The notes: generated by a model from the sequence alone, not told the origin. A stretch of 64,000 nt of DNA from Kitagawia praeruptora (GCA_037693485.1 CM075346.1:99926501-99990500), one strand, 5' to 3'. Positions 11,686-23,453 are shown, counted from the first letter of the stretch. Made by a program: numbers and translations.

Positions 11686-12471
11686 GTGAATATATCACCT
11701 AGATTGTTGCAGCAGTAAACAATTATTTTATCTAAATTTTCAATATTTTTGAAGTAAGTGTTGGCTGAAATATGATTTATAAATATTTCAAATCTGTTGC
11801 ATATGTTGAAAAATCATATTATGTCAACTTGAAATTTCTATGAAATTTTGAGAAAATCACTATTTAATTTGTTAGAATATTCTTCATTGAATATGTGTGA
11901 TAAATTTTAAAAGATAGTGAAAATTGAATTTTTATGAGTGAAAAGAACATTTCAATAAGTCAGACTTCTCGAATGATTCATTTCCTGTTAATGCTCGACT
12001 TCTTTAACAAGCCTATTCAGGACACTCTTGAGTTCTCGAATAGAGTCTTTTAGAGAAATGCTTGAGTTCTCGAATAAGGTGTTTTAGTTCTCTATTGACT
12101 GAGTTCTCGAATACTGTATCTGAGTTCTCGAATCATTTGAAAAGGTTGAATTATCGCTGAATCTTAACCATTTTTGGATTTTTTATTCAGAATTTTATAT
12201 CACTCATAAAAACATATTTTACCTAGTTACAACCTGCTTGAGATATCGAATAAGCCTTTCTTGACTTATCGAATAGTTGTTTTCTACTTCTCGAATGTCT
12301 GACTTGTCGATACAAAACATACATCTAATCGACAATTCAAGTACTTCATACTTATACAATTCTACATCTATTCGATTTCTCAAGCATCTAAACTCCCAAA
12401 ACCTCTGTTAACCCTAACTTCGAAAGCTTAATTTCTTCTTCAACCTTCGTTCTCGTTCTCTCTCTATAACA
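11686..12471 (+). other. Element A spacer between pol and extra ORF, with inverted word cluster
   Basis: Non-coding spacer. TTCTCGAA occurs at 11966, 12033, 12067, 12104, 12125 and 12288, all in the orientation opposite to most LTR copies. CTTGAGATATCGAAT at 12237-12251 is the exact reverse complement of LTR 7927-7941. A pyrimidine-rich leader (about 12420-12470) precedes the ATG of the extra ORF, which may mark a separate transcript. Confidence 0.75.
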
Positions 12472-15400
12472 ATGGCAAACACCCAACTCACCATACCCAC
12501 TCAAACCAATTTCATCGCAATAACTAATGATGTGGAAGCACCAAATGCAAACTTTAAGTGCTTTGTTCGATGGATGTCTGAGTCATACATCAAGGATGCA
12601 CTTTCAGCCAACCCAACTCTGTATCTGGACTTACTAGAACAATTTTGGAGGACTGCTACTATGGAGGTCATCGCTCTTGAGAATGCTATAACATCGTATG
12701 TGGTCTACTGCAAGATTCAAGGCAAGGATATCACTATCACCACAACAAACATGAGTAAAGCACTGGACTTACAACAAGAGGAGTATGACCCACTGGCCAC
12801 AAATGCAGAGTTAGAAGTCTTCTTTGATTTCATCAACTACTCAGATAAAATAAATCTTGGAAAGTTAAATAGGAAGTCCTTGAGGAAAGAATGGAGCTAT
12901 GTCTTTGCTACTCTTCTTCAAGTCTTCACAGCAAGGAAGTCTAGTTTTGACCAAATCAGTGCACCTGCACAGCAAATTGGCTATGCCTTGGCCTATAGGA
13001 GAAAAATAGATGTTGGACAAATCATTCTACAGGAGCTGTATGGGAGACTTGGTAAGAACTCAGCCAAGAGAGGTACTGAAATTTTCTTTCCTCGTTTTAT
13101 TCAATCTGTACTTAATTTTGTAGATAATAAGTTAATTGAATTGCCTGGAATAGATAGGACTAGAATAGGCTACCCTAGGTCCATGACCAAACTCATTTTT
13201 GGTAACTTGGAGACTAGGAATGATGTGGATGTAAGACTCAAAATAACTCCCCATATGGAGAGTCTATTTAGAACTTACCCCCACAACATGCCAATATTTG
13301 ATTCCAAATCATAGTTAGCACAGCCCAAGCAAGTAGGACAAAATGCTAACCCATGGCTTACTAATAACCCTCTCAGCCAAACACTCTACCAAACAGTGAG
13401 CCAACTGCATCATCCTCTCAAAAGGGTGATGTTAGTAAAAAGAAGAGAAAGGAGATAGCTTCTGAACCTTTGAACATACTATCTGAAACAGTATTGGCTG
13501 TAGAATTAGGTTTAGAAAGTAAGGAACCTGAGTCACCTTTACAGAGACCAAAGAAGAAGAAGTCTAAAACCACCTCTTGAGTCACACAAATGGCTGAAGT
13601 TGTAAAATCAGGGGCAACAGCTCACTAGATGTATCCTCTCAACAGGGTGCATCTATAGAATCAAGCATTCTCCCCAATGCACAATCTTGTATGGAGTCTG
13701 CACAAAGGAGTAATAAGGATGGCACAACACTTAGTGGAGAGCGCATCACACTTGAAACTCCCTCTATTTCTCAGGGGGAGTTTGCAAAATCAAATCTACA
13801 AGACACTTCTCTTCCAGAATCTACATCTCAAATTTCTTTGGAGCCTGCAACTCAAGCAATTGAGGAGCAAGATAATGATCACCAAGAATTTCTTTCTCTT
13901 GGTCAGCCAATGGATTCAAGTGACTTAGTGCATGACACTTTGATCACCACCCAGGAACCACATTTAGATGGTGAGGGAATGCAAGCAGGGGCATATCCTG
14001 ATGACACCATCACAAACACAGAGGATTCACTAGTTCTCACTAGAGACTCTGTGCATGTGTCAACTACTATTGTAACTCATCCCACTCCTGTGGAGACAAC
14101 AGTAGTAGAGTCAATCAATCCGGTTGCAGAAGTTGCATCTGTAATTGAGGAGTCTAGCCTGCCTAGCTCTAGCTCTAACTTCATGTCTCAATGGCTGAAG
14201 CCTGTGCAACATGACAGTGCTTCAGGATCAGGGTTTGTTCCACAACAATTGACGGTTGAAGCTCTTCAAAACTTAATTGTGGATTAGATTCCTGAGCTCA
14301 CAAAGATTGCTCAAAATCTACTCACTGCAGACATGCCAGATCCAGACTATGAGGCTATTTTCCTATGCCACAGAGATGATGTGGAGATGCAAAAGACAAA
14401 GATAATAGATGATGCTGAGAGAGATGGCAATGTAGATGCCTGGCTGCAAGGAAAATATGATATTACTCTCAATGAAGCTCTTCAATATCTAAGAGAGGAA
14501 TACATCACTTCACTGGGTTCTAATGCCAAATCTCTAACTCCTGGTGAAGTGTATGAAGCTATGAATGATTCTTACAAGGGATTCCTCAAGGCTGCTCACT
14601 ATCTTGGGAAGGGAGTTAAAACAGAAGTCAATAAAGTATGTGATACAACAGCCAAGGAAGTAAGTGAAATAAAAAGGGAATTTGCTGCCAATTTTCCCAC
14701 TCTAGAGCCTGTCCTCAAAACTATCCAAGACTGCAAATCTACCTGCACCAAGATGGACAATGGCTTGGCTTTGCTTCATGAAACTGTCAATAATCTAGCC
14801 AATATGGAGATAAACTGGTGATCGAAGTCCCTGTTCATGAAATGACCAAGTTTGAGGTGCTGAGGCTCAAGGAGCAATCACTGCATGGTTTTAAATCTAC
14901 TGAGCTATTCACCAAGGTGGATGCTTTGGAAAAAGAAGTGACCTCACTCAAGCAATCCAATGCTCATCTTATAGACAGAGTTGCAACTCTTACGGAACAG
15001 TTGAACACTCAGGCCACCACCACAGCTGATGTTCTTCTATATCAACAACTGATGCTGTCTGCTATGATGAAGCACATGGGGCTCCCTCTACCTGATGAAA
15101 CTATCAATCCCATCTCTTCCAACCCAAAGGCCCCTACCAAAGCTCCTGTGTCTGACAACAAGCCTAAGGGGGAGAAGAGGACCTTAAGGAGCTCAAAACC
15201 TAAGGGGGAGAATAAGGGGGAGAATCCTAAAGAAAAAGGCATTATCATAACTGAGGGTGGTCAACCAACAAGAACTTCAAAATCTACAACTCATGCTCCA
15301 GGCAAAGGGAAAGCCAAAATTGATGAACCTCCATCATCTCTGCCAGTTGTTACTCTACCAACTGTGCATGTCATTACTCCCAGTGGCCAGAAGCAATCCA

Positions 15401-17206
15401 TCACCACTATAGTAGTTGTAGGGAGTATGCCATCTGATAAACCTCCATCCTCCAAAACTGAAAGTGCCAAGCCTGTAGAAGTAAAGGTGGTTACCGAGGC
15501 TAAGCTACAAGAAATTGCAAACTCTAATGTCTATCATGATGATGCATTCTTGAAGTTTCTGAAAGTCTCTAGAAAACAGGCTGGTGACACTCAACTTTAT
15601 CTAAGGACTTTGAAGGATCAGATTGATTACCCCACTGTGGTGTCTAGGAGAGTTGATAGTGTGTGGTTCAAAGATATATTGATGGTGTCAAGGTCAAAGA
15701 TATGGCATCTAACCTACAAGACTCTTCAGGCCCTAAAATTTTATGAGGTAAATGAGCTGGTCAACTTGATTGAGAAGAAGAATGAAAATGAGAACAACAA
15801 AAGTCTATATGATTACTTAAGGAATGAGCAACCTACCAGATTGCCTGAAGTGTTTACAAATCCTAGAACCATCTTCTACCAATCTTGAACAAAAATTGAG
15901 GACATCAAGCAGCTGGTCATTCCTAAGCATCTTATTCCTCAGAACAGAAATCTCATTATTGCAATCATTGAAAAGCTAACCAAGAAGAAATGTGTAAGAT
16001 CAGCAGAAGAATTGGAAGCTTTATCATATCTCAAGACATACATTGCTACTGGCATTGTACCTGAAACTACTAAGTTCAAACCAAGCAAAGATGGTGATAA
16101 AGACAAAGATGAGGATAAGAGTGATGGAAGAAGAAGTCATCACAGGAGTGATAAGGGTGAGGAAGACAAGAAGAAGAATAAGGATAGCAAAGACAAGAAA
16201 AGTGATGATAACCAAGGCAAAGTCTATGAGAGGAAAAGTGGAAAACAGCAAGCCTTAGGCATTGGTAACTGTAATCTCACCATAACACAAGACTCTAAGT
16301 CTAGGGTGAATATAGTTAGTAGTGACCTACCAAAATCTACACCCATGGCCTCTGCAACTGTTTTGCCACCTCAAGAAGAGAAGAAGATACAAATCAAGAA
16401 ACCATCTGTATGTTTCCAAAAGCAAACTGCTAATGGGATTCTGCAATGGTCTACAAGCAAGGGTCACAAGTTTCTGCCAAGTAATCAAGTGAAAAAGATT
16501 AAGTTCAAGCATGCTGCAAAAAGAGTGAAGTCATCTAAGTCAAGGGCCTTAACAATCATTCCAGGATTGAAACTCCAACCATTGAATGAAGATTTTAATG
16601 AAGACCAACTGCAATTTCTAAGAGCTCAAAGAATCTACTATGCTGCAATTGTGAATGGCTACCTTGAGATCAAGTACACTGATGGAAGACAGATGAAATT
16701 CAAATAAGGGGGTTGTCAAAATTGGGCCAAGTTATACGAGATAGAAAGAATCATTGAATTGTTGGATTCTGAAGACAAAGTGGAGAGAGTATGGAAGCTG
16801 GAGTTGATTGATTTTGTGAAGATGAAGAGAGATCATGCTAAAGAGATAAGAAAGGGATGCCTTGAGAAATGGCTAGAAAGGGAGAAGGAAATTGATAGAC
16901 TGGAAGCTGAAGCAGAAAAGCTAAGGGCAAAAGGATTGTGTAGAGTTCAATTCAATCCCTATGTGGTGAAGAAATGGAGATAATGTCAATATAAGAATGA
17001 ACCTACTCAATCACTATCCTGCCAACATTCTGAAACCAGTACTTGAAGATTTCAAGAACTCAATTCTGCTTGAAGAACTGGATGCTATGGAATAGATCAT
17101 AAGGACTATGGATGAGAATGCAAGAAAGGAGAAAGAAAGGAAACAGAAGGCATATGATGATCTAGAAGCCAAAACAATGGAGATGGAATCAAATGAGAAT
17201 GGCTAG
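12472..17206 (+). pseudogene. Element A extra ORF ('env-like' position), unknown function, broken
   Basis: ATG at 12472 opens 280 codons ending TAG 13312. Coding character then continues, with frame changes near 13315-13690, 14818 and 16983 and in-frame stops TAG 14285, TGA 15886, TAA 16705 and TAG 17094, to TAG 17204-17206. The intact product would have exceeded 1500 residues. The N-terminal domain has an aromatic FW motif after PTL, then RKEWSYVF, QIGYALAY, DVGQIIL and a FFPRF segment. The same order occurs in the extra ORFs of C and D. The middle is Ser/Thr/Pro-rich with repeated KPKGE units, then a Lys/Asp-rich stretch, then a coiled-coil-like tail (EREKEIDRLEAEAEKLRA). No signal peptide or membrane span is visible, so 'env-like' describes position only. 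Confidence 0.65.
15166..15224 (+). repeat. Repeated internal purine tracts in element A extra ORF
   Basis: AAGGGGGAGAA occurs at 15166, 15202 and 15214, each encoding a KGE triplet. The tracts resemble the 3' LTR polypurine tract. Extra polypurine tracts are a reported Sirevirus trait. Confidence 0.75.
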
Positions 17207-17357
17207 TATTTCACCATATTGTGTAAGATTACTCACCTTGTAGTTCAATTCATGTTCTCAATCAAATTTCATACATGTACTTTTCAAGTTTTATCTTTAT
17301 GTATGTTAGGCTTGTTATCAGACATGAAATTGTGACTAAGGGTCTTACTCACAATTT

Positions 17358-17365
17358 GGGGGAGA
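17358..17365 (+). promoter_or_regulatory. Element A polypurine tract
   Basis: GGGGGAGA immediately precedes the 3' LTR and would prime plus-strand DNA synthesis. Confidence 0.85.
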
Positions 17366-17366
17366 T

Positions 17367-18630
17367 TGTTAGTCACAGAGGCATGCCTGCATACATCTAA
17401 ATAACAAGCCTGATTGTTTGTAATGCTTTGCATTACTTTCATGACCTCTTAACTGAGGGAACCTCTAGTTGTAGAGTTTCTACTTGTTTAGTACTTGTAA
17501 TAGGCATCAATTCCTATCTGTGTAACTGTACTTAAAAGTCAGAGAATAATGCTTGAAAGAAGTTCCAAGGTTCATGCCTCAAGCTTGAAGAACAAGACTA
17601 TCAAATAATCACAGTTGGGATTTGAAGAAATGAAGAATTTGCCTAAGTACCAATTCGAGAAGTATGTTTGTTATATTCGAGAAGTCTAGCCTTCGAGAAG
17701 TCAGGGATTCGATATCTCAAAAGACACTATTCGATATCTCTGAAAACGCTGTTCGATATCTCATGCGATATCTCAGAGATTCGATATGTCTACTACTCTA
17801 TTCGAGAACTCAGAAAGTCAACAAGTCAAAGCATCATTTGAGTTCTCTAGGAGTCAACAAGTCAAGGCCCATTCGATATCTCAAGGACTCCGAAAGCTAT
17901 TCGACATCTCAGGGATTCGACAAGTCAAGTGTTCTATTCGACAACTCAAGGATCCCTGGAGAAAAGAGTTATTCGAGAAGTGATTCGATATGTCAATTAT
18001 ACAGTATTAGAGAACTCAGAGTTATCTAATCCTAGTTCTCGAATCAATCACTTAGCCACTTCTCGAATACATTCTTGGAGACAAACTACTGGAGAAATTG
18101 TATAAGTCAGAAACCTGCAATAAGCCAAAGCACTTTATGGACCACAATCCGTAACGTGCTTTGGAAAACCTATAAAGAAGCTTGGAGAGATGTACAAGAG
18201 ACAAAGAGCTAAAGAAGTGGATTTGAACAAAACTTTACAAAGTCAAATCTGTAACCGTTTGGATGCTTACTCAAAAAGGATAGACACACTGGAAAGTAAG
18301 CTTGTTTAGCTACCTTATTTGTAGTAAGTAGGTTGTATTCATGTTCTATAAGAATACAACCTCACTTCTTTAGAGATTAAGTTTTTCACATACATTGTAA
18401 GAGCACATCTCTCTTAGAAAAACGAAGCTGAGAATACTATCATTTGTATTCACAGGTTGTAGCAAATCTTTATCTAATAAAATATTAGATTGAAGTGATA
18501 TCGTGTTTTGTGTTGTTCATAATCCGCACCTACACATCTGCACACACAAACACATATTGTGCAACACAGATTCAAGAACAAGAATCCATTCACCCCCTCT
18601 GTATTCTTTAGTCGTATTCAATACTCAACA
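17367..18630 (+). repeat. Element A 3' LTR (1264 bp)
   Basis: Matches the 5' LTR from TGTTAGTC to CTCAACA. It lacks the 218-bp segment 8248-8465. AGAGAT flanks both ends of that segment in the 5' copy, so a microhomology deletion in the 3' LTR explains the difference. Confidence 0.92.
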
Positions 18631-18635
18631 CTTTT
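18631..18635. repeat. Target site duplication of element A, right copy (CTTTT)
   Basis: Matches 7430-7434 exactly and confirms the element A boundaries. Confidence 0.85.
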
Positions 18636-19210
18636 TTATAAGTGTAAAATTATTTTTAGATAAAAATGCATATGTGGCGATATTTGTTTTCTAGTTGTGC
18701 ATTAGAGGATAAAATCTTTTACTGAAATCTTAATGCAAATTTATTATATAAAATTATATCTAGATATTAAACATTGTTTAAAGCAAATCATTGTATTTAA
18801 AATAAATTTTAATTGTGAGCTAGAAGAATTTATTTGTATAATAATTTATTTGTGAGCTAGAAAAAATTACTTAAAATTAAAATATCAAACGTTGGTAAAA
18901 AAATAATTTTTTAATATTTTTAATAACACATAAATTACAAATAATATAAAACAAATATTTGCTTAGAATTTTCATTAAATTATATTACAAATATAAATTT
19001 TTTAAAACTAATTAGATGTATTTTTTTTAATAATTTCATTTTTTATTTTTCTCAATTATATTCCATTTAACTTGTCAAAAATAAAAAAATGTGAGTAAAT
19101 GAACACATGAAAGAATTCGGGAAACAAGGACAGAGAACTACAGGCTTCAGCTAGCAATAAATAACGGTTATTGTGAAAAACTAAAACTACATTTGTATTG
19201 AGTGAACAAA
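18636..19210. other. AT-rich DNA between element A and hAT-like repeat
   Basis: Very AT-rich, with no gene seen. If the Stowaway-like ends are a pair, this is the interior of that element. Confidence 0.5.
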
Positions 19211-19609
19211 TAGGGCTGTCATTCGAGCCGAGTCGAGCCGAGTATCAATTCGAGTCGAGCTTTTTTTCACGAGTCGAGCCAGCTCGTTTAACTAAATGAG
19301 CCTAATCTTGTGACCGAACTCGGCTCGTTTAACGAGTCGAGTCGAGCCGAGCCAGCTCGTTTAGCTAAACGAGCCTATTTAAACGAGTCGGTCGAGCCGA
19401 CTCGTGTAAATTTACACTTAAACGAGCCTGATCTTGTAACCGAATTCGGCTCGTTTAACGAGGCGAGTCGAGTCGAGCCGGCTCGTTTAGTTAAACGAGT
19501 CCGATCTTGTGCTCGAGCTCGGCTCGTTAACGAGTCGAGTCGAGCCGAGCTGCTGTTAAACGAGTTCGAGCTCGAGCTGCTCGCGAGCAACTCGACTCGG
19601 ATTACAGCC
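19211..19609. mobile_element. hAT-like non-autonomous element with GAGCCGAGTCGAG subterminal repeats
   Basis: The left end TAGGGCTGTCATTCGAG and the inverse of the right end, GGCTGTAATCCGAG, align. The interior is packed with GAGTCGAGCC and CTCGTTTAACGAG words, many palindromic. TAGGG(C/T)TGTCA-type ends with dense subterminal repeats suit plant hAT MITEs. An 8-bp target duplication is not evident, so the family call is tentative. Confidence 0.5.
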
Positions 19610-19641
19610 AACGATTCTTATTATGGGACTAGAAACAATGT

Positions 19642-19673
19642 GAAAAACGACTCTTTTTATGGGACAGAGGGAG
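19642..19673 (-). repeat. Stowaway-like terminal inverted repeat, right
   Basis: TGGGACAGAGGGAG ends at 19673 and is followed by TA (19674-19675). It is the exact inverse of the first 14 bases of the left repeat, and similarity continues inward (gaaaaacgactc against gtcttttttc). Element A and the hAT-like repeat would be nested within one mariner-type element. Two unrelated broken MITEs are the alternative. Confidence 0.55.
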
Positions 19674-19683
19674 TAACTTGTAC

Positions 19684-20244
19684 TTTTTTTTTTTTTTTGT
19701 CTGCAAGAATAAATCTTGATCAGGAGTACATAAAGTACAAGAGAATCCGAGGAGGAAAACAAAAATCAAAACCCGCCCACAAAGGCATACACGAAGCCAA
19801 ATCATCCAACGAGAGAATAACGTAAGCTAAACTCCCAAATCTGGACAATAAAAACTTGATGTCCATACCACAAACAGAAGAGGGAAGAAAAGAAAAAACA
19901 AAGAAATGAAATGAACTAAAGTGAGGAAGATAGAATACAATAACGAGGGGAGAGAAAGCCCGAAAAACCCCAAAACCAAACTAAGGAAAAGAAAACAAGA
20001 GAACAGAGACCAGGCATACACGAAGCCAAATCATCCAACGAGAGAATAACGTAAGCTAAACTCCCAAATCTGGACAATAAAAACTTGATGTCCATACCAA
20101 AAACATAGGGAGGGAAGAAAAGAAAAGAAAACAAAGATAAGAAGTGGACTAAAACCAGGGAGATAGAAAATAATCAATGAGGGGAGAGATAACCCGAAAA
20201 CCCCAAAAACCAAATTAAAAAAACGAGACAAGAGAACAGGGACA
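19684..20244 (-). mobile_element. LINE-like retroposon 3' end on the minus strand
   Basis: A 15-nt T run (19684-19698) opens the segment. Read on the minus strand it is a poly(A) tail preceded by a 3' UTR-like sequence (ACTTTATGTACTCC). A 229-bp tandem duplication lies further in. No ORF2 motif remains. Confidence 0.5.
19784..20244. repeat. Tandem repeat, 229-bp unit, two copies
   Basis: Unit 1 begins GGCATACACGAAGCC at 19784 and unit 2 begins with the same word at 20013. The units match closely over about 100 bp, then diverge mainly in purine-rich runs. Confidence 0.85.
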
Positions 20245-20568
20245 AGAGAAACAACAATAACAAAGCATGAATAATTCATCACAGAGACTACAAATAGTAC
20301 ACATATCAATTGAATTCATACCTTAGCTCGAGGCATTGAAGACTTCTCGAGTCCTTACCAATCCAAATCTTCTCTTTTGCCTAGGACTTGCCTTAACTTT
20401 TACTCTGCACCTTGAAAAACCCATTAATTACTTCCTTTTGAAAGTCCAAATTGAGTCATTTTGAGATTTCTTTGTTCCTGTTAAAACTACAACAATGAAA
20501 CAGTTCTAATCAAAATAGAAACTTAAATATAATTAATTTTTGAATTTTGACAAAAAGGATGCTCATTT

Positions 20569-20595
20569 CTAACCAAAGGGGATCCCTTCGGTTAG
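20569..20595. repeat. 27-bp palindrome, copy 1
   Basis: CTAACCAAAGGG, spacer GAT, then the inverse arm with one mismatch (CCCTTCGGTTAG). A second copy lies exactly 100 bp downstream. Confidence 0.85.
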
Positions 20596-20668
20596 GCATC
20601 TAAAATTATAAAAGATAATTTTTTTTTTAAAGATGATAAAATAAATATTTTAGGAAATTAACAATTAG

Positions 20669-20695
20669 CTAACCAAAGGGGATCCCTTTGGTTAG
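20669..20695. repeat. 27-bp palindrome, copy 2
   Basis: CTAACCAAAGGG, spacer GAT, CCCTTTGGTTAG: perfect 12-bp arms. The 73 bp between the copies is AT-rich. Confidence 0.88.
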
Positions 20696-22433
20696 TTACT
20701 TAACTAAATATTAGATAAAAGATAAAGAAATAATAATAATACAAATACAAATATCAAAAGTGTAATTAATTAAAATCTAATCTTAAAATAAATTAATAAG
20801 ATTAAAGCATGATTACGATAACATAAATAAATTGAAAAAAATTTTGGGTAAAAAAATAACCTCAAGTAGCTAATATTTATTAAATAGGAATAAATATATA
20901 CGCTGATAAATGAAGTCATCTGAAATGACAGAAATTCGTCAATTGACGACAAATCACCTAGTAATGGTCCAAAAGCAAAAAATATGGCACACCCTTAATA
21001 GGCACAAAACATCCATCTAAAATGGAACAAGTGTATCTAATTTGCTCATAGTTCCTATCAAAAGAATATAATTAAAAATGATTAAAAGGTCTACCTACAT
21101 CAAGAAATTTAATTATATTTTTATTGGTGGACTAAGAAATGTAGGAAATTTGCACTCCCACAAGCTCACGTGATGGAGGAATAGCCAAATGAAAATGAAA
21201 AGTAAAATTGATATATTGACTTGAGAAAAGCAAGACTAAAAAACTTGTCAGTTGACAAGACATGCACTTGCAATATTGCAAGACTGAATTAAAAAGCTAG
21301 GCACGTGACCTTTCTAGAGACAACAAAAGAATAAAATGTTGTCGGGCTTGCACTCTTTTCACATATTCTAAACGTCCTTTCACCATAACCCATGGAGCAT
21401 GCGCTCCTCCACTTTCTTTTCCGTGTTCCTAGAATCCAACTTTGGGACTTGCCCTGAGACTCTTTGACTGCCAGGCTTTAGTAACTAGGCCCATACATTT
21501 GAGCAGGTAGAGATAACCTCTAATGGAAGGAAGATGAATACTGAATCCTTATACTAGAACGATGAAAAAACTTGATAAAGCAAGTGACTACTAAACTAGG
21601 AGCATAGAATTTTATGATTGTGGCTGAATTTTACGTCACCATCCTCTTAATTTGACAAGCTTAAAACTATGAGAAAACTGATCCTACTGAGTTAGTTGAT
21701 TTACATACAGAAACTTGTTAATCAATGCTACTTCCCCAGAGAGAGAGAGATACTCGAGCTTAGTAGGTGTACTGTAGTTACATTAACATTGATAGCAGAG
21801 AATATCAAGAGTTGTTTACACTTACGATGGCTGAACTGAAATAACACTCAAAAACGTTTGCACTTCTTTCTCCATGTAAACACTCATATGCCCTATGACC
21901 TTGCCTTTGAAGCTTCCATCTAAGCCTTTGTGAGTTTAGCCATATGTTGTTGCTCAAGAATGTGGAACAAACAACTACTACTGCTACAAAGCACCAACTA
22001 GATGAAAGACGAGAGCCATGAAAGATAAGAACTAATTACTGTACAGCCGCCACCTCCTGGTCATTCCCTCTCTCACTTCTCAAATGTAGTCTCCAAAAAA
22101 GATTGCAATTTGGAAGAAACTAGCATATATTGAAACTTGAAAGTGCAGGAACAATGAATCATAATTAACGACAAATTAGATCAAGGTTTTCACCACACAT
22201 TTCGAATACCACTTAAAATCTAGAACATCAACAGCTTCATATATCAAACACGTAATACGACTTTAGATCATTCCATAATTACCACTAAGAGCACATAAGA
22301 CTTGACTACTAAGAGCATTCACAATACTAAGTCAACCATTCATCATAAAGTTCATATCATTTAGACATATTAGTGTGAACAGATTGAATACCTGAGCCTA
22401 AGGACTAGTTAATAGCCTCAAAGGACTTACCTG

Positions 22434-22460
22434 GTTAACTCAATCGCGGATTGAGTTAAC
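22434..22460. repeat. 27-bp palindrome of unrelated sequence
   Basis: GTTAACTCAATC, spacer GCG, GATTGAGTTAAC: perfect 12-bp arms with the same geometry as the pair at 20569 and 20669. Confidence 0.88.
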
Positions 22461-23453
22461 CTCCGAGAACATTCAACAGAATCCGAGTTGCTCGCAAGTG
22501 CATGTCTAATATGGGCTATAATTCCATTTCTGTCCATAATACAAAAGGTCCTTTCTGTACATTAACAAAAACATGAAGCATTAAACAAAGGCAAGAAAGG
22601 AAAGGACTCAGCTTTATTCCACTACGAGAACGATCATTAATTAAAAACAAATTTGCACTTCTAAAACGATCATTAAATAAAAATAAAGGGAGTATATTAT
22701 ATTTAAATAATCATTTTATTTAAAAATTAAGTATATTTTATATTTAAAATTAATTTTTAATTATGATCAAATAAAATTAATTATAGAAGTCAGACTAAAT
22801 AATTATTCATAATAACATTATTTAATTGAAACCTTTCAAATTATAAGACTTTATACATTTTTAAGAATATTTTTCATTTCTTCACCCATAATTTTTAAAT
22901 TATAAGTTTGCTGCTTATCCCTTTCGGATGGGGATAGGAACGAATGAGCGGCCCTTTGACCTAAATTAGCTCTTCTAGTAGTGACACGCGGAAACAAACA
23001 GGGCCAATAGTTTGATAATTATGTTTATAGGTTTTTACTTTTTCCACAGGTCAAAGCAGAAGAGAATGTGTTAGAGTGTGTACATTGTACAAAGTAGGGT
23101 TTAGAAAAGATCACCCTATTTAATATCTGAATGTTCGGCCTGGTTTTGAAAAAGTTAGGGACCCTGATTTTGAAAATCTGCAAAATTTATTCTAAATATT
23201 ATATTTGACTAATTTTGTTAAATATAATATAGAATAAAATACATATTAATAATGTATTTGAAGGGTATAAATATTGGTTAAGTGCACATTTAAATATGTA
23301 AGTTACACATTTGTTACATAATGACATTGATGAATAATTAATGAGCAGTTACGTTTTTGGGTGAAAAAATTATAAAAATGGCTTTTATACAGAGATCTGT
23401 TTGTATAGAAAAAAGTACTCGCAAGAAAGAAAAAGATACCGTGTTTAATATCA

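Larger units (their letters stand above)
7435..18630 (+). mobile_element. Element A: Sirevirus-like Ty1/copia retrotransposon, degenerate
   Basis: The element is 11,196 bp with TG...CA LTRs, a tRNA-iMet primer site, gag and pol relics, a long extra ORF after pol, a purine tract and a 5-bp target duplication. Integrase before RT gives the copia order. The large region between RNase H and the 3' LTR, and repeated AAGGGGGAG purine tracts, point to the Sirevirus branch. Two internal deletions have removed most of gag, protease and part of integrase. Stops, frameshifts and an indel between the LTRs mark it as the oldest of the copia elements here. Confidence 0.9.
20245..23453. other. Intergenic DNA with short palindromes, no gene seen
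   Basis: No protein or RNA gene is recognisable. The interval 21150-22620 is less AT-rich and could be old UTR or transposon sequence, but I cannot assign it. It holds three perfect 12+3+12 palindromes listed separately. A possible solo Stowaway-like end (GGGAGTA) lies near 22687. Confidence 0.5.

Noticed and set aside
7722..12295. Heat-shock elements (TTCnnGAA) as in ONSEN-type copia LTRs
   Set aside because: Each word gives only two HSE units. I checked one spacing and it did not follow the 5-bp phasing of a trimeric HSE. Heat response is possible but not supported enough to annotate.
12472..17206. Retroviral-type envelope protein
   Set aside because: No signal peptide, membrane span or fusion-peptide-like segment was seen in A, C or D. 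The term is kept only for position.
19310..19825. 171-codon Arg/Ser/Glu-rich open frame
   Set aside because: It runs through the GAGTCGAGCC repeats of the hAT-like element. The composition comes from the repeat.
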